The translations under genes and the position numbers were made by a program. From assembly GCA_003290165.1 (NCBI GenBank), contig QNQO01000224.1, positions 1,054,001-1,118,000 of the forward strand: a stretch of 64,000 nt of DNA. The letters are read 5' to 3'. Numbering within the stretch: the first letter of the stretch is position 1; each line of letters begins with the position of its first letter. The notes under the pieces were generated by a model. The model was not told the DNA's origin. It saw only the letters and a program-made list of their open reading frames with translations, and searched no databases. This DNA comes from Berberis thunbergii (lineage: Eukaryota > Streptophyta > Magnoliopsida > Ranunculales > Berberidaceae). Shown in pieces: positions 46,220 through 58,461 of the stretch.

Positions 46220-47708
46220 TAGAATCACTCTCTCCATTATAAATGAAGCTCTCCAAACAGTAATCAAAGTATATTATTTTTATTTGTTTTCTAAGAAGAT
46301 GCATAATGATCATCATGACTAATATATTTACTAGTTAAGCATTGATAACTTTCCTATTAAGACTATTGATTGGACAGATGGCATAGGGTTGCTTGTAATA
46401 GAATGAATTTTAGGGTTTGTGGCCAACCAATGAGCTTAATTTAGCTGGATTGAATAGTTATATAAAACTCTTCCACAATGAGAACCCTAGCTACCAATAG
46501 TCTTTTATTCACACTTTAAAAATGAATCAATAGAATAGTGAGCACAAACTGAGAATCTGAGAGTACATTTTCTTCCTTTATTTTTTATTTTAATTTTTTC
46601 CTATTGTTCTTAGTATAGATTCCAGATTTGGATGACACGTGTGAGTTTACACGTGAGATATAGAGAAAAGACACGCTGCTACTTTGTCTTTACCAACAAG
46701 GGGAAAAGAAAGAAAAGGAGAGACCACTTTATTGTGAAGTTGAAGCAATGTGTGTTTTTAACTGTTTTTGAGTATAACTACAAAGTGATTCGACTCACTT
46801 GGTGTTTTTTAGGATGACTGGCTAGTTGTTTAAAGGATTCACATAAGTGAACATAATAAATGCATAAACTTTGGTCGATCTTCAATACATATTCTGACTC
46901 TTGGTTGATTATCAACAAATATTGAGGACAATTTTATCCCAGTAAGTACCATTTAAAAGTCTTTAATTGGTAGTGTTCCAAATATGTGATCATATATTAT
47001 CGCCAATTTGTGAATGTGATATCGTTGGCTCAAATGAGGACATTAGTAGTAAATATTATCTATGTAAAAACAAATGTGTCTTATAGTTGATAAAAAATGA
47101 AAAATATACTTCAAGTCCATATGTATATAACTATATATAATGGAGTTTACCAACTTATTGATTGAGTCAATTCAGACCGTAACTCGAGTTCATCACTGAG
47201 TTGTTGAAGACTGTGTGAGTATTGAGAGAGAGAATTGGGGGGTTGTTATTATGTGAAGTTGAAGCAAATATCTTACTTATTTATAAAACAAAGTTATGTA
47301 TAGTATGCTGAAGCAAATATCTTCCTTGGTCATGAAACAAACTACTACTTCTTCTTCTCCTCCTTGTACTCGTACTTGGTTATTCAAATCATCTCTTTCT
47401 CCCTCACTCTCAACATATATATAAAAGAATTAAAATGAGAAAATAATGAATGATGATTACCTTGTGAGTGAAGAAAAATGGCATAGAAAAAGACAAGGTA
47501 TGGACTCAAAGACAAGAAGACCATCCATCCTTCTCATTTCCTCCATACATGTCCCCCCTTCCAAACCGTTTCTCTTCTTGACCCATCAACTAACAATATT
47601 ATACACTCTTCCTTTCTTTCCTCTCCTTAGGTATCTCTTCTCCATATTCTAAGCAAACCCCACATCCTCTCTGTCTCATCATTATCATCATTCCCTATTC
47701 CCCCCACC
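46220..47708. promoter_or_regulatory. Upstream region of the MYB gene
   Basis: This non-coding AT-rich DNA is the likely promoter of the MYB46/83-type gene. An ACCAACT word at 47149-47155 fits the recalled secondary-wall MYB site ACC(A/T)A(A/C)(T/C), which would allow feedback by the same class of factors. Single short matches are expected by chance, so this is weak. Confidence 0.35.
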
Positions 47709-47714
47709 TATAAA
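47709..47714 (+). promoter_or_regulatory. Probable TATA box of the MYB gene
   Basis: TATAAA lies 166 bp before the ATG, preceded by a CCCCCACC stretch and followed by a CT-rich leader, as is common in plant promoters. Confidence 0.55.
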
Positions 47715-47874
47715 GTCTTTCTCCTTCTCACCATCATATCAGTTCGGAGAAATAAATAGAAAATAAATAAACGGAGGCAATAAGGAGGAGCGGACTAGCT
47801 AGACAACTTTTTCATCAAAGGGGTTGTTGTTTTAAATTTGTTCTCTTCTTGTGTGTGTTTAATTAGAAGTTGAG

Positions 47875-49884
47875 ATGAGGAGGCCTGATCCCCCAGGGAA
47901 GAACAACAACAACATGAATGCCACTCCTATTACAGCAACTACTCCACAAAACAAGCTTAGGAAGGGGTTATGGTCACCGGAGGAGGATGAAAAGCTCGTG
48001 AACTACATGTCGAGCAATGGGCAAGGTTGTTGGAGTGATGTTGCAAAAAATGCTGGCCTGCAAAGGTGTGGTAAGAGTTGCCGTCTTCGTTGGATAAACT
48101 ACTTGAGGCCTGATCTTAAACGCGGCGCATTTTCTCCACAAGAAGAAGATCTCATCATCAGTTTGCATTCCATCCTTGGCAACAGGTAGTCACTGCTTCT
48201 CTCACCAACATACACATTCTTCTTTATGTCTGAAATGTGAGCAACTTAATTAATAGATTTTTGTATGGAAGCATGTATATTTGTTGCTTAGGTAACCTAG
48301 GGTTTGATTCTTATTAATTTCCATTATATATATGGTTAGAGCCTTAGAGGCTTGAAGCAGGAAGTTAAAAATATCATATAAGTTGCCCATAATTATGGGT
48401 ATAAAACATCTCAAATAAACAACATGACAAATAAGTAGGTTGGGTATTAGACTTATATATGCGTAGCATAACTTGGGTATTTTAGGCTTTATAAGAAATG
48501 TGTACTCTCTACATGAGTCATGGAGAGCTTACCGTTATACATCCAAGTGTCCTTATTTATAGATTCTCCACAATGATATGCCACTCGCCACGATTGGTGG
48601 TCGTGTTACACCATGAACTAAGTTACGTATATCTCTTAAATGAAAGAAAAAAAAAATGTTATAAATCACATTGTGGGTAAGATATGACATGCTACTCTGT
48701 TTTTTCTTAATCCCAACTCTGATAAAATCAGTCGGTTTTATTATAAATCTGTGGAAAAAGAATAAAAAATAAAGCATTAAAACCTCCAATCTCAAAGTTG
48801 GTTTTATAAATTGCAAATACCAAAATAAGTCTATTGCGTGCCAACATGTGTCGAATACACTCCTTCATAATCTAATAAATAAATATACGCCTACCAGTGT
48901 CAACTGTCAATTATCCCAAATTGTCAATCTAAGTGTTGAATCAGAGTACTTAAGTAGGTTTGTTGTGGATATTTGAGTCATTTAGAAGACAAGGAAACTT
49001 TTTGCTCTGTATTAATACTTTTTATGTAGAATCAAAAGCTGAAAAGGACTCTTGTTTACATATATATATGGCTTTGCTTCCAGTTAAAGGCATTGCATAC
49101 CTAATTCAGATTTGAATGTAGACTTTAAGCATCCATGCAATACCATGCATTTAACAACCACCCTTCTCTCTCTCTCTCACTCTCGTTGATATTGATATTA
49201 AGATCATGACTTGTTTAATAATTCAGGTGGTCACAGATCGCAGCACGCCTGCCAGGAAGAACTGACAACGAAATAAAGAATTTTTGGAATTCAACAATAA
49301 AAAAGAGGCTCAAGATGAACTCATCAACATCACCATCACCTAACAAAACTGATGCATTGGAGCATAGAGATGTCTTGGGAGGAGGGTTTCTGCCATGCAT
49401 GAATGAACATGACATGATAAACCTGTGCATGGACACATCATCATCTTCGTCGTCATCTATGCAAGCTCTGGCAATGAACAACTTTGACATGCCTGGTGGT
49501 GGTGGTGTTGGTGTTGGATACTTCAATGTGTCAACATGCTTGACACAAGCTGATCTTGGTGATCATGGGTTCTATGGAGGGCATGGGTTCATAGGGGGAG
49601 GTGGTAATATGGGGGTGGAGAGGGAGCTATACATACCTCCATTGGAGAGTATAAGCATAGAAGAAAATAATATTACTAATAACACCATTGATAAGACCTT
49701 CAATAATGACCTTATTAATAATATCAACATCAACAACAACAACAACAACAGTAACAAAGTAGATAACATGGCTGTGAGTGGGAATTATTGGGGTGGAGAA
49801 AACTTAAGAATGGGAGAATGGGATATGGATGATTTGTTGGAAGATGTCTCCTCTTTCCCTTTCCTTGATTTCCAAGTTGAATAA
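47875..49884 (+). CDS. MYB83: R2R3-MYB transcription factor, MYB46/MYB83 class
   Basis: Exons 47875-48185 and 49227-49884 join in frame (323 codons with stop, 322 residues). R2 (about residues 31-81) has W33, W53 and W73; R3 (about 84-134) has W105 and W124. Words [20 protein letters not shown] and [19 protein letters not shown] are near-identical to MYB46/MYB83, the master switches that turn on cellulose, xylan and lignin genes in secondary walls. The C-terminus ([20 protein letters not shown] then QVE) matches the end of MYB83 better than MYB46, as recalled. The single intron is at the second of the two usual R2R3 positions; the first is absent. The C-terminal region has an Asn tract (about residues 265-280) and Gly-rich turns. 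The protein is expected in the nucleus. The gene looks intact. Confidence 0.92.
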
Positions 49885-51253
49885 TTGCATCTCAATCCCC
49901 ATGTTTTTCTTTCTTTCTTTTTTCTTCTTCCTTTTTATTTTTCCCCCAAGAAAAATGTTTATGTTGAAACCCCTTTGCTTTTTTCATAAAACTTGTCCAA
50001 ACCCATATCATGTAAAAGCTGAAAGAGAGGAAAGGATACAAGACTTTTGATCAAAAGTACAGAAGTACAATTAGACCTTTTGTTTTGCTGGGGCATATTT
50101 TGGTCTCTTTTAGCAAATGTAGAATACATCAATACTTTTGAGGATGTGGGGGAAGGGTTTGTAATAAAGGTCACAGAGATTTGTAATTTGGGTGACCCCC
50201 AACTTCGTGTATGTAAGAACTTTTTATTTTTCCTTCCTTGTAAGTGAGGGCTTTGTCAGTTCACCGGCAGTCGGAGTTGGTGCAATAATCATGATACATT
50301 TGAAGATAATTGTGTATAGCATGGTTGATGTAGGGAGGGTTATAAGAAGATTAGGTGGTAAAGTGTAGTTATGTGATGTACAAAAAGGAACGATGTGAAG
50401 GTGGAAATTATTATGAAGAATTGAAGATTAGTGGAGGAGACACGAACGTAGGATGTATGACCCATTCACGAATGAATATATAGAAAATTTTTCTTTTTCC
50501 TATCTCTTTCAGTCTTTCTCTGTGTATTTGTCCAACACAAGTTTCCTGCTTCAGATAAGATCCATTTTATTTGAATGAGAAAATGGTTATTGCATGTAGT
50601 GTAGTTGCAACAAAATTTGTGATGTGTTTGTTTGTTAGGACATCATTTTCTGCATGACAATGTATTTATTACAAAAGGTTCACTGAGAAATACATTTGCT
50701 GATTACAATTCATCATCAGAAAACTCATTGTAGATCCTATCCGTTTTTATTCACATTTACATGGCAAAGGAAAATGTATTTACTCCAATATTTTTCATAT
50801 GGGAAGTGATTTACATGTGAGGCAAACTTGCTGACAAGCATAGGCTAATTGTGTGAGATCAACGCCTTCGACTATTTCAAGGGTCTTGTTTGGTACTTGA
50901 TCCAAAGGAAAGATGTATTATGAATGGTGTAAGAACAGCCAATCTAATTGTTATGCAATCGACCATAGTTTGTCTGAAGGTTGTGTGTAGCACGTCAAAC
51001 CATAATTTTCATTCAAGCAGTTTATGTTTGTGCTGACAATTTGACTGATGACTTTGCTCCTTGAAGCTCGATGAGATGATGCTATAGCACAAAACACATT
51101 ACGAGCATATGACATCTGAACTGTTCTAGATTAAACCTATACATATGTGAGTTGTACTATATGTAAATCCCATATTGACTGATGATCTGGCTCTTTCCAT
51201 AACATTTGCGCATTTAGATGCCACTGCCATATTAGCCTATCAACATAGAGTTC
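49885..51253. other. 3' UTR of the MYB gene and following intergenic DNA
   Basis: The T-rich stretch after TAA and an AATAAA at 50163-50168 are likely 3' UTR. Beyond about 50250 no gene or repeat is visible. Confidence 0.5.
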
Positions 51254-51385
51254 AAAGATTTATCAATTAAGCAAATCTGACTGAGCACATTAGTCCACTT
51301 GGAAACCAAAAGTTTACCATTTAACATATATAGCAGGTGTAACATTCTAATTAACCTATCAACTAGAGTTCAAATCTATATATAT
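51254..51385. repeat. Left flank duplication around a LINE remnant, with (TA)n
   Basis: GATTTATCAATTAAGCAAATC and CCACTTGGAAACCAAAAGTT (51255-51318) recur at 52693-52760. CTATCAAC..AGAGTTCAAA also occurs twice (51238 and 51357). A (TA)n run follows at 51375-51392. A local duplication of about 115 bp seems to have preceded or accompanied the LINE insertion. Confidence 0.75.
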
Positions 51386-52690
51386 ATATATATTGTCAAA
51401 CAAGAAGATTTTTATTGAAAGGGGAAAGGGGAAAGGGGAAAGAGAACAGAGAACAACAAAAAGAAAGGTAGAATCCTAAAGCAAGGAAAGTCAATACAAA
51501 AAACCCAACACACCAACTCCCTAAAAAATGAAGAACAACCAAAAAAGGCTTGATCAAGCGCCACCCAACAAACCTGAAAAAATAGCAGTGAAAACTAAAA
51601 CACCACAAAGAAAACCTAAACACTCGATCAAGACAAACCTCCACCAAAAACATAATCAAACACCAAAGGGCGAGAAAGAAACGCATCCTGAAAACAACGC
51701 TTGCACCATAACCAAGGCCACCACAAACAAATCCAGACCAGAAGAATCTAAGAACCACTGCTCACCACAAAAATGGCGAGAAAGAAACTCATCCTAAAAA
51801 TAGAGCTTGCACCATGCCCAATGCCCGGTCTTCATCTTGACTGAGATCCACCCTAACCATATTGCCAATATCCCTGAATGTTGAACGAACTTCGTCCTCA
51901 ACCTGAAACATTAAGATCACATCCCCGCTTGGTCCTTGAACACTCGCCTGACATAATCCCAATGTGCTTATTAGAGGCGACTTCGGTGGGAAGTTGTTCA
52001 TTCAAAGGAGCTTCAAAACCAGAAGGAGCTCCCAAGTGAACAGGCGTGGATGATCTTTCCTCAAGGTGCTTAGCATGAGGATCAATACCGGGAGGGAAAG
52101 TAAGACTATGTTCATGGATCGAGTATGGATTCCTACTCCGCGCCAAATCAACGGTGGTACTATTATCCAATTGGTCCACCCGCCCCGATTTCTTAGAAAC
52201 ACCCGATTTCACTTGCCTTTGTTTTAACATGAGAGTGGACCTGGTTGGGAAGACTGAGAAATTGGCCCAGATGAGAGATCGGTCTATTTGCTCTTTTTTG
52301 GCTTGTGTTACGGACCATGTTCTCTTGTTTTGCAAACTTGTGAATGAGAGGGTCCAAATTAAAAATGTCCTTCTCCACTGCCTCGAGATATGAGATTTGA
52401 TGAGTAGCATCTTTATGTTCCTGGGCACTTTCCCCAACTCGGCTCTTTTGCCCTTTCAATTGAACTCCAACTCCCAGTGAGTCAACAGATCGTTCTGAGT
52501 TAGCTACCGAGGTCAGAGAGATACCTTGAAGGCCTTTCCCCTTTTCCAATAGACAAGGTCGAGAGGACTCGACCGACGAAGAAACACTACTCTGAACAAA
52601 ACTCGGTTACAAAGGTGGAGGTAGTGCGGGTGGTGGTAGCACTAGCTCTACGGCCAGTGGGAGAGAAGGAGAAACATGAGATTTTGGTTT
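51386..52690 (-). mobile_element. LINE-type fragment on the - strand
   Basis: The - strand contains a hydrophobic tail region (ending FPFPLSPFNKNLLV) next to a pyrimidine-rich 3' end, and further upstream a Ser/Lys/Gln-rich stretch (52549-51898) like the C-terminal part of LINE ORF1 proteins. No catalytic motif is found. It sits between the flank duplications at 51254 and 52692, so the insertion is nearly whole at both edges but internally deleted. Confidence 0.5.
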
Positions 52691-52766
52691 CCAGATTTAT
52701 CAATTAAGCAAATCCGAATTACGCACATGATTAGTCCACTTGGAAACCAAAAGTTTACCATTTGAT
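52691..52766. repeat. Right flank duplication
   Basis: Direct repeat of 51254-51322 with a few substitutions and a short gap (GCACAT-GATTAGTCCACTTGG). Confidence 0.75.
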
Positions 52767-54334
52767 ATGTTGTCAATGTGCTCTCATCATGACATGGGGT
52801 TTCTCATAATGCTATTTTATAAAACTTCAATTCTCATATATTCTTAAGAGTAATTATAAAAGTTCTTTGTACTATTTAGAAGCATGTATGTCTAACCAAA
52901 CACAAAGTTAGTCATCTAGAAGCCTAAATGATGATTATCAATGGAATAAGCTTGGGAAAAGGTTCCCTTTAATCATTGTATCTTTTCACTCAACCATAAC
53001 TAACTCATAGTTGATTGGAAAGTTAATTGTTTTGTGTCTTTTTATTTGTCTCACAGCTATACAAGTGGGATATTATTGTTTGGTAGCTAGTTACTGTGAG
53101 ACCAACCTTTTGAATTTCTCAAAAGTGCCCAATTAGGGTTAAAGCTTAGCACATCACATCCATAATGATATTGAATTTGACTTTGCTTTTTCTTTTTAAC
53201 TATCAAGTTACTCCAGATTTGGCTAGAATGTGAGATTTACAATTAACAAAATTGATTGTATAAATTGAAAAATGTAACCATTTAGGTCTTCGGTTTAAAA
53301 AATGTCTAATGATGGGTGTTTTTAGTTAAGCATGGAGTTTTTTTTTTATAAATGAATTAAAGAAATATATTTTCTCATTTGGCCGCCAATGTAAGTAGCA
53401 AGGGTCGTAGGGGTACGACTTGAGCATACCAACCTAAACCCAACCCAAAAAAATTTAGCCCATTAGTGGAATCTGAATTAGGTTTATGCGGTTTCTATCA
53501 CTAGTAATCTAATAATTAACTCCAACAGCCATGGAAGTTTGACACTTCATCTTGACACTTCGATAACATTTGAATCATAATTTGCATTTTGAGTAAAACG
53601 AGCAACTTATCCATTCAAAAATTTTGCCCATATGAAATGACAAGTTCAGTTCAACTTCAGGCTGGGAGGGTTGACCCATTATTTGGGCTAGCGGCATGAG
53701 TTTGATAGTAGATCTCTCTATTAGACTTTTTCAGACAGTTTTTAAATGGAAAATTTTATTCTAACATTCAAAATTTACATTCATTTTAACATTTGTAGAC
53801 GTGACTTTTTTTTATTGCATTAAAGGTCTTTTCATTATAACATAACCTTTTGAAAAATTAAAAAGTCTGAACCAATGAAAGCACGTTAGAATAGAAGACT
53901 CGTCTGAAAATGCTTTGTGTCATTTTGAAAATTTAAGAAAATTAGGTTTATTGTAAAAATTATGAAACTGCTGATCGATCAAGTTGTCACTTTTTCGTTG
54001 CCGGACTTGTTATTCAGTTGATTCCAAGATAAATGTTAATGTGAAATATTTATTATTTAAATTGTGGTTGATAGCTCTCCATGTGGGCTGTGTGGGTGAT
54101 TAGGTTCTTGATAGGAATGGGCATGGACTTTCTGGGTTTCCATTTGTGGACATCACACTTTGTGGAGGAATTTTTCCCACTTTGTCGGGGTTGGCTAACT
54201 CGTCCCTTTGTTAGTAGCCTTGTTTGTTTTTGGTTTTGCATTTTTCTTTCTTTCAAATCTCCACTAGGGAGCCTCGGCTTTGAATTCCAAGACCTTTACT
54301 AAGGCCAAAACAGGTTTTAGCAACCTAAGAAAGG
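52767..54334. other. AT-rich intergenic DNA
   Basis: No gene was found. A few poly-T runs and short frames are present. An open frame at 54081-54302 (+) lacks any known motif. Confidence 0.45.
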
Positions 54335-54464
54335 AGGTGTAGTCAGTATTGGGTGCGCAATCAGGCCCGCTTTGCTCTGTTGACGATATTATTATGACAC
54401 CTGTACGGCGCGGATTAAAGGACAGTTTGGTGTATCATCAGCTACTCCCCCCGAGTTAGTGGGT
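54335..54464 (-). repeat. LTR remnant and polypurine tract of the second element
   Basis: The LTR is reduced to about 105 bp but keeps the terminal ATCATCA and the adjoining CTACTCCCCCCGAGTTAGTG, identical to the first element at 36217-36236. Most of the LTR body has been deleted. Confidence 0.75.
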
Positions 54465-54738
54465 CAGCTCGTTGGTCCACTAAGTCATGTCATGAAAGAC
54501 CTTAGCGGTCATGATATTTGAGTCTGAATTGTCTCCTCGAGCGGCGCATGTCATTAATTGGGTGTGTGTATGTTAAAAAATAAGGTGGGAATTATGTTTT
54601 CTATATAGATTCCCTTATTTACAGAGTTTTATCTTCTTTACTTTTTTTTTATCTCAGAGACTCTGCTTTGTCGTTTCGCTTTCCACGTTTTTGAATTTTT
54701 TTAACTTCCATGATCGAAAGTTTGTACGTTCTTCCATA

Positions 54739-57288
54739 ATGGGCCAGAATCAACTTTCTGATGAACTTTTAGCTAAAGGTTGTAAGTTCTTCGAGGAGAG
54801 GTCAATCTTCAAGTCGAATATGGAGGGCCTTCGTGAGAAGTATGGGATCCCTGATGATCTGATGCTCTTCACATTGGGCGCTGGTCAGACGCCATTGTCT
54901 CTTCCAAAAGAATTTATTTGTTTGCACCAAGGTATGTTTCAATCGGGCATTCGTTTTCCTGTTATCAAGAAGATTTAGAGTGTTTTTGCGTATCTCGATA
55001 TTCTACCCACTCAACTGGTGCCGAACAGGTATAGGACGGTGATCGCTATTCTGATTAGGGCGAAGGACGCTGGTGTCTGTGTGTCTTCGAAGATGATCCA
55101 ATTGCTCACCTCTCCTCGGATAAACAAGCATGTTGTATGCATGTTGATGTCGCCGACTTGTTTTGGCAATATGTCTGACGATTTCAAGTTTTGGTAGAAA
55201 TATTGCTTTATGGCTTCTGCGGACTCGAAGTACTTCGAACTTGTTGGTTGTCCAATCGAGCGAGAGTTTAGGCAACTGAGTAAGTTTGATCCCTTTTTAT
55301 CTTGCCATTATGATTGTATATTGAGTCATTATCGGTGCTTTCTGTAGGGAAATTTCCAACTACCCCCTTTCTTCTGAGGACAAAGCAGCCATGAATGGAT
55401 TTCCTGACATGCCTCGGATATGGGTGGAGGATGTCAACCAGCCTTTTAACATTACGCGTTGCGAACTGTGGGCTTACTGGCATGAAGCTCCCACTCTTTT
55501 CAGAGTTTTGAAACTGAAGTCTGAGTGCAAACCTTCTTTGAAGAAGATAAAGCTTCCAGAGCTTAAGGTTTTGAGCCCGTCAAGGAGGGCGGAGTTGAAT
55601 GAGGCACTTTCTTCTTTTGTGCGTTCAAAGAAGCCTTGTATTGTAACTAAGCCTGCTCGTAGCTTTCAGCCCCTTCAAAGGGGGATGCAAAGTTGTCAGG
55701 CAAGATATTGATTCGTCCGCTGGGGCAAAAGTCGGTGTGTCGAGAGGCATGATGCTCAAGCAAAAGGCCCTTATTTCTCTTCCCGACTTGGATAATGAGT
55801 ATCTGCAAATGGTGGGAATTTAAGATGCAATGAAGCTAAGTACTGAGCAGGCAAAGGTCATGAACAACCTGTTGTCGTAGGCGGGTATGGCAGCTTGGTC
55901 CGATGTGGGTCAGACTCATCCTTTTTCGTTGAAGGATTTCAAGTACAACCCCTCCTTGGATCGTGAGTTTTCTAGGCTTGTTGAAGAGTCGCCTGACTAT
56001 CGTCCTTATGGCGAAAGGTCTTCTCCAGGTCGCCCGTACTGTCCTCCGTCCGATCTCAACCTCACATTGAGGTGATGACGAGTTTGAGAGATAATTCACT
56101 TCCTTCTTCCCCGTCAATTGCCTCTGAATCGGCTTGTGAGAAAGAACCGATCATTGCTAGCAAGGGCAAATCGATGGAGGAGGGCAATGATGTTGTGAAG
56201 ACAGCGAAGGGCGGTGCTGGAGTAATTTTTATCCCAGAGGACCTTCATCCGGATGCGCGGATTAGTTTATTCGCCCCGGATGTGGTAAAAATGAGCAACC
56301 TGGTGATATTTCTTATGCCTTCAATAAGCATAATAGATGGAATGACTAGCTGGCGAATTGTGCTCTGACGCTAGAAGGTGATACGCTAGGAGAACATATG
56401 GACTAGGGGCATAAATATCTCATGTCGGAGATGTCATATCTTAACCAAGTTGTCGTTGCTGGGACAGAAGTTGAGGCTGCTTGTGAGAGAGTGTATACCT
56501 CGAAACAAGTCTTTGCGAGTTTGCAGAAATCATACTCCGATGCTCTCCACAAAATTGAATCATTGAAAAAGCAACTTGAAGAAAATAGGCATGCTCAGTC
56601 GGTCGTTGACCCGGAGGCCTGGTAGATAAGATCGGAGGCTCAGAGGATTCACTTGGAAATGTTTGAGTCTGATTTGGCAAAGGCAGTGTCCGTGAGGGAC
56701 AAGTATGAAAAAGGGTTGAATCTTGTCCATCGTGACTTACAATTTTTCTTGAGAAACTGCAGCCAGGGCCAAGCTGAGGTACGGGTCTGAATGCGGAGAA
56801 GGCCAAGAAGGAGCCCGAGTGGGCTATTCGATGTCAGCAGCTGGATGCTGATGTTGATTTTAATGCCAAGAGTGTGAGGACAACGGAACAACAACTCTTT
56901 CTGAAGCAAAATGAGCTTAGTCTTGACAAGGACAACCTGAGTATCGAGTAGTCCACCACTCATGTGCTATCAGGCAAACTGGAACAAGAGATTACTGAGT
57001 CCATAGTACGTGAGGATAAACTCTTCAAGGCCCAGGGCACGTTCGAGTTTAGCAAAGTTGTGCAAGAAAGACTGGAGATATAACAGGTGATGAAGGCATG
57101 TTGATTAGGACCTCTCCTACTACAGAGAGGTGTTCTTTGCAGAGTTTGGGGAAGCCTCTAATCAATCAGAAGAAGAGGGTGATCAAGACTAGGGTGTCTG
57201 AATGGCAACGTGTCCGGACACTTTCCATGCTTCTTCTCTTGCCAAGTCTAGCTCTGTTGTATCTGAATATTTTCTTGATGAGGAGTGA
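54739..57288 (+). pseudogene. Antisense gene 1 in the second Tat-like element
   Basis: It starts MGQNQLSDELLAKGCKFFEE and continues GMFQSGIRFPVIKKI, a stop, then LDILPTQLVPNRYR, RAKDAGVCVSSKMIQLLTSP and CFGNMSDDFKFW. An intron follows at 55280-55347 (GTAAGTTT..TTCTGTAG), then KFPTTPF, a frameshift, and FPDMPRIWVEDV..CELWAYWHEAPTLFR. The later part has GGAGVIFIPEDLHPDARI, a coiled coil around 56420-56600 and the end EYFLDEE. Every block aligns with antisense gene 1 of the first element (36468-38979). Stops and shifts make it non-functional. The function is unknown; the family is PF04195-like as recalled. Confidence 0.65.
55280..55347 (+). other. Putative intron in antisense gene 1, second element
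   Basis: The borders are CTGA|GTAAGTTTG and TTTCTGTAG|GG, 68 nt apart. After splicing the frame runs FRQLRKFPTTPF, which aligns with the first element. It sits at the homologous position to 37009-37088, but the intron sequences differ, as expected for an intron under no coding constraint. Confidence 0.65.
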
Positions 57289-57682
57289 ACTTTTTATTTT
57301 TTGGAGTATCAGTGGAAAAATGATATGTTGAGTAGCACTTTGTACTTGTGTACTTCTTTGACTTTTCCTGCTAGCTTTTTTATGTTTTGTCTTGTCGCGG
57401 TGTTAGCTTTTAGACATTAGGTTTTGCTGAGTTAGAAAATCATAAGATTGATCTGCTGATGAGAGTTCAACTGCTTATGTTGCAATAGTTCAAACAATCT
57501 TGGTTTGTACTTTTTAGAGATCGAGAAATTGTGTCGGCCTAGTCTTGTAAGTTGGCTAAATTCCATGCGAGGGGATAATCTTGGTTGGTAATAGATTATT
57601 TGGACCAGACTGTATTCCGATTTGTGATCCGCCATTGTAATCTGCCCTTTGCGGGCTAGACTGTATATCGAACTAGCAGTTA

Positions 57683-58110
57683 GGCAGACTACAGTCTTAG
57701 AAAAGACCAGAAGCTATTGTCATCAGTCGGGACTGACTAAGCTTTGGTAAGGTTCGACGATCATTGTCTGTGGTTGTACAATGATCCCTGAAAAGTCATC
57801 ATGATCAGGTGTTAAGAACGTTGACTAGACTCCCACTTTCCAAGTCATCTTCATCAGCGGCGAACTATGGTCTTAGAACGGATCATAAGCTATCATCATC
57901 AGTCGGAACTGACTAAGCTTTAATTGAGTTCAATGATCATTGTATGTGGTTGGACAATGATCCCTAGCAAGTCATCGTGATCAGATGCTGAGAACGCTGA
58001 TTAGACTCCCACTTTTTAAGCCATCATCATCCGTTCTTGGCGAACTAGGCGTTAGAGTGGATCAGAAGCTATCATCATCAGTCGAAACTGACTAAGTTTT
58101 GATCGGGCTG
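57683..58110. repeat. Tandem array of about 180-bp units (2.3 copies)
   Basis: Copies start near 57683, 57858 and 58039. Each has CAGTCGGAACTGACTAAGCT, GTTCGATGATCATTG (with variants), CAATGATCCCT and GACTAGACTCCCACTTT. It occupies the same place in the element as the 128-bp array of the first copy, but a different unit has been amplified. Confidence 0.8.
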
Positions 58111-58461
58111 GGCATCTGCTTGGCCTTGAGCGTGTAAGTCTAACTTGAGAGTCCTGAGTTACTTAATTCGCCTAATAGTCCGACACGGAGGTCAGATCAA
58201 TAAACCTGATTATGGAATCGGCTCATCATAGATTGACCAAATTGAGTTTTATCTAGATTTAATGAATATCAGCGAAATTTTAATAAAGCGGATACCTCGG
58301 ATTTTACTAATAATATCACTTTAGGTGTGCTCTACATTCCATGGGCACTTAAGACCTTCTCCGTTTGTGTTTTTGCGTGTACTAGGTCGTTCTTCGTATT
58401 CTGAACCGTGATCTAGTGTTGCATTCGCTTAGGCCCATTGGTTGGCTGGGGCATGTTGGAG

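Noticed and set aside
45911..46316. 118-codon frame on the - strand upstream of the MYB gene
   Set aside because: It runs through the hairpin and has no recognised motif; conservation would be needed to support it.
49215..49769. Antisense frames opposite the MYB second exon (Leu-rich, membrane-like)
   Set aside because: The Leu run is the complement of the Asn-coding AAC repeat.
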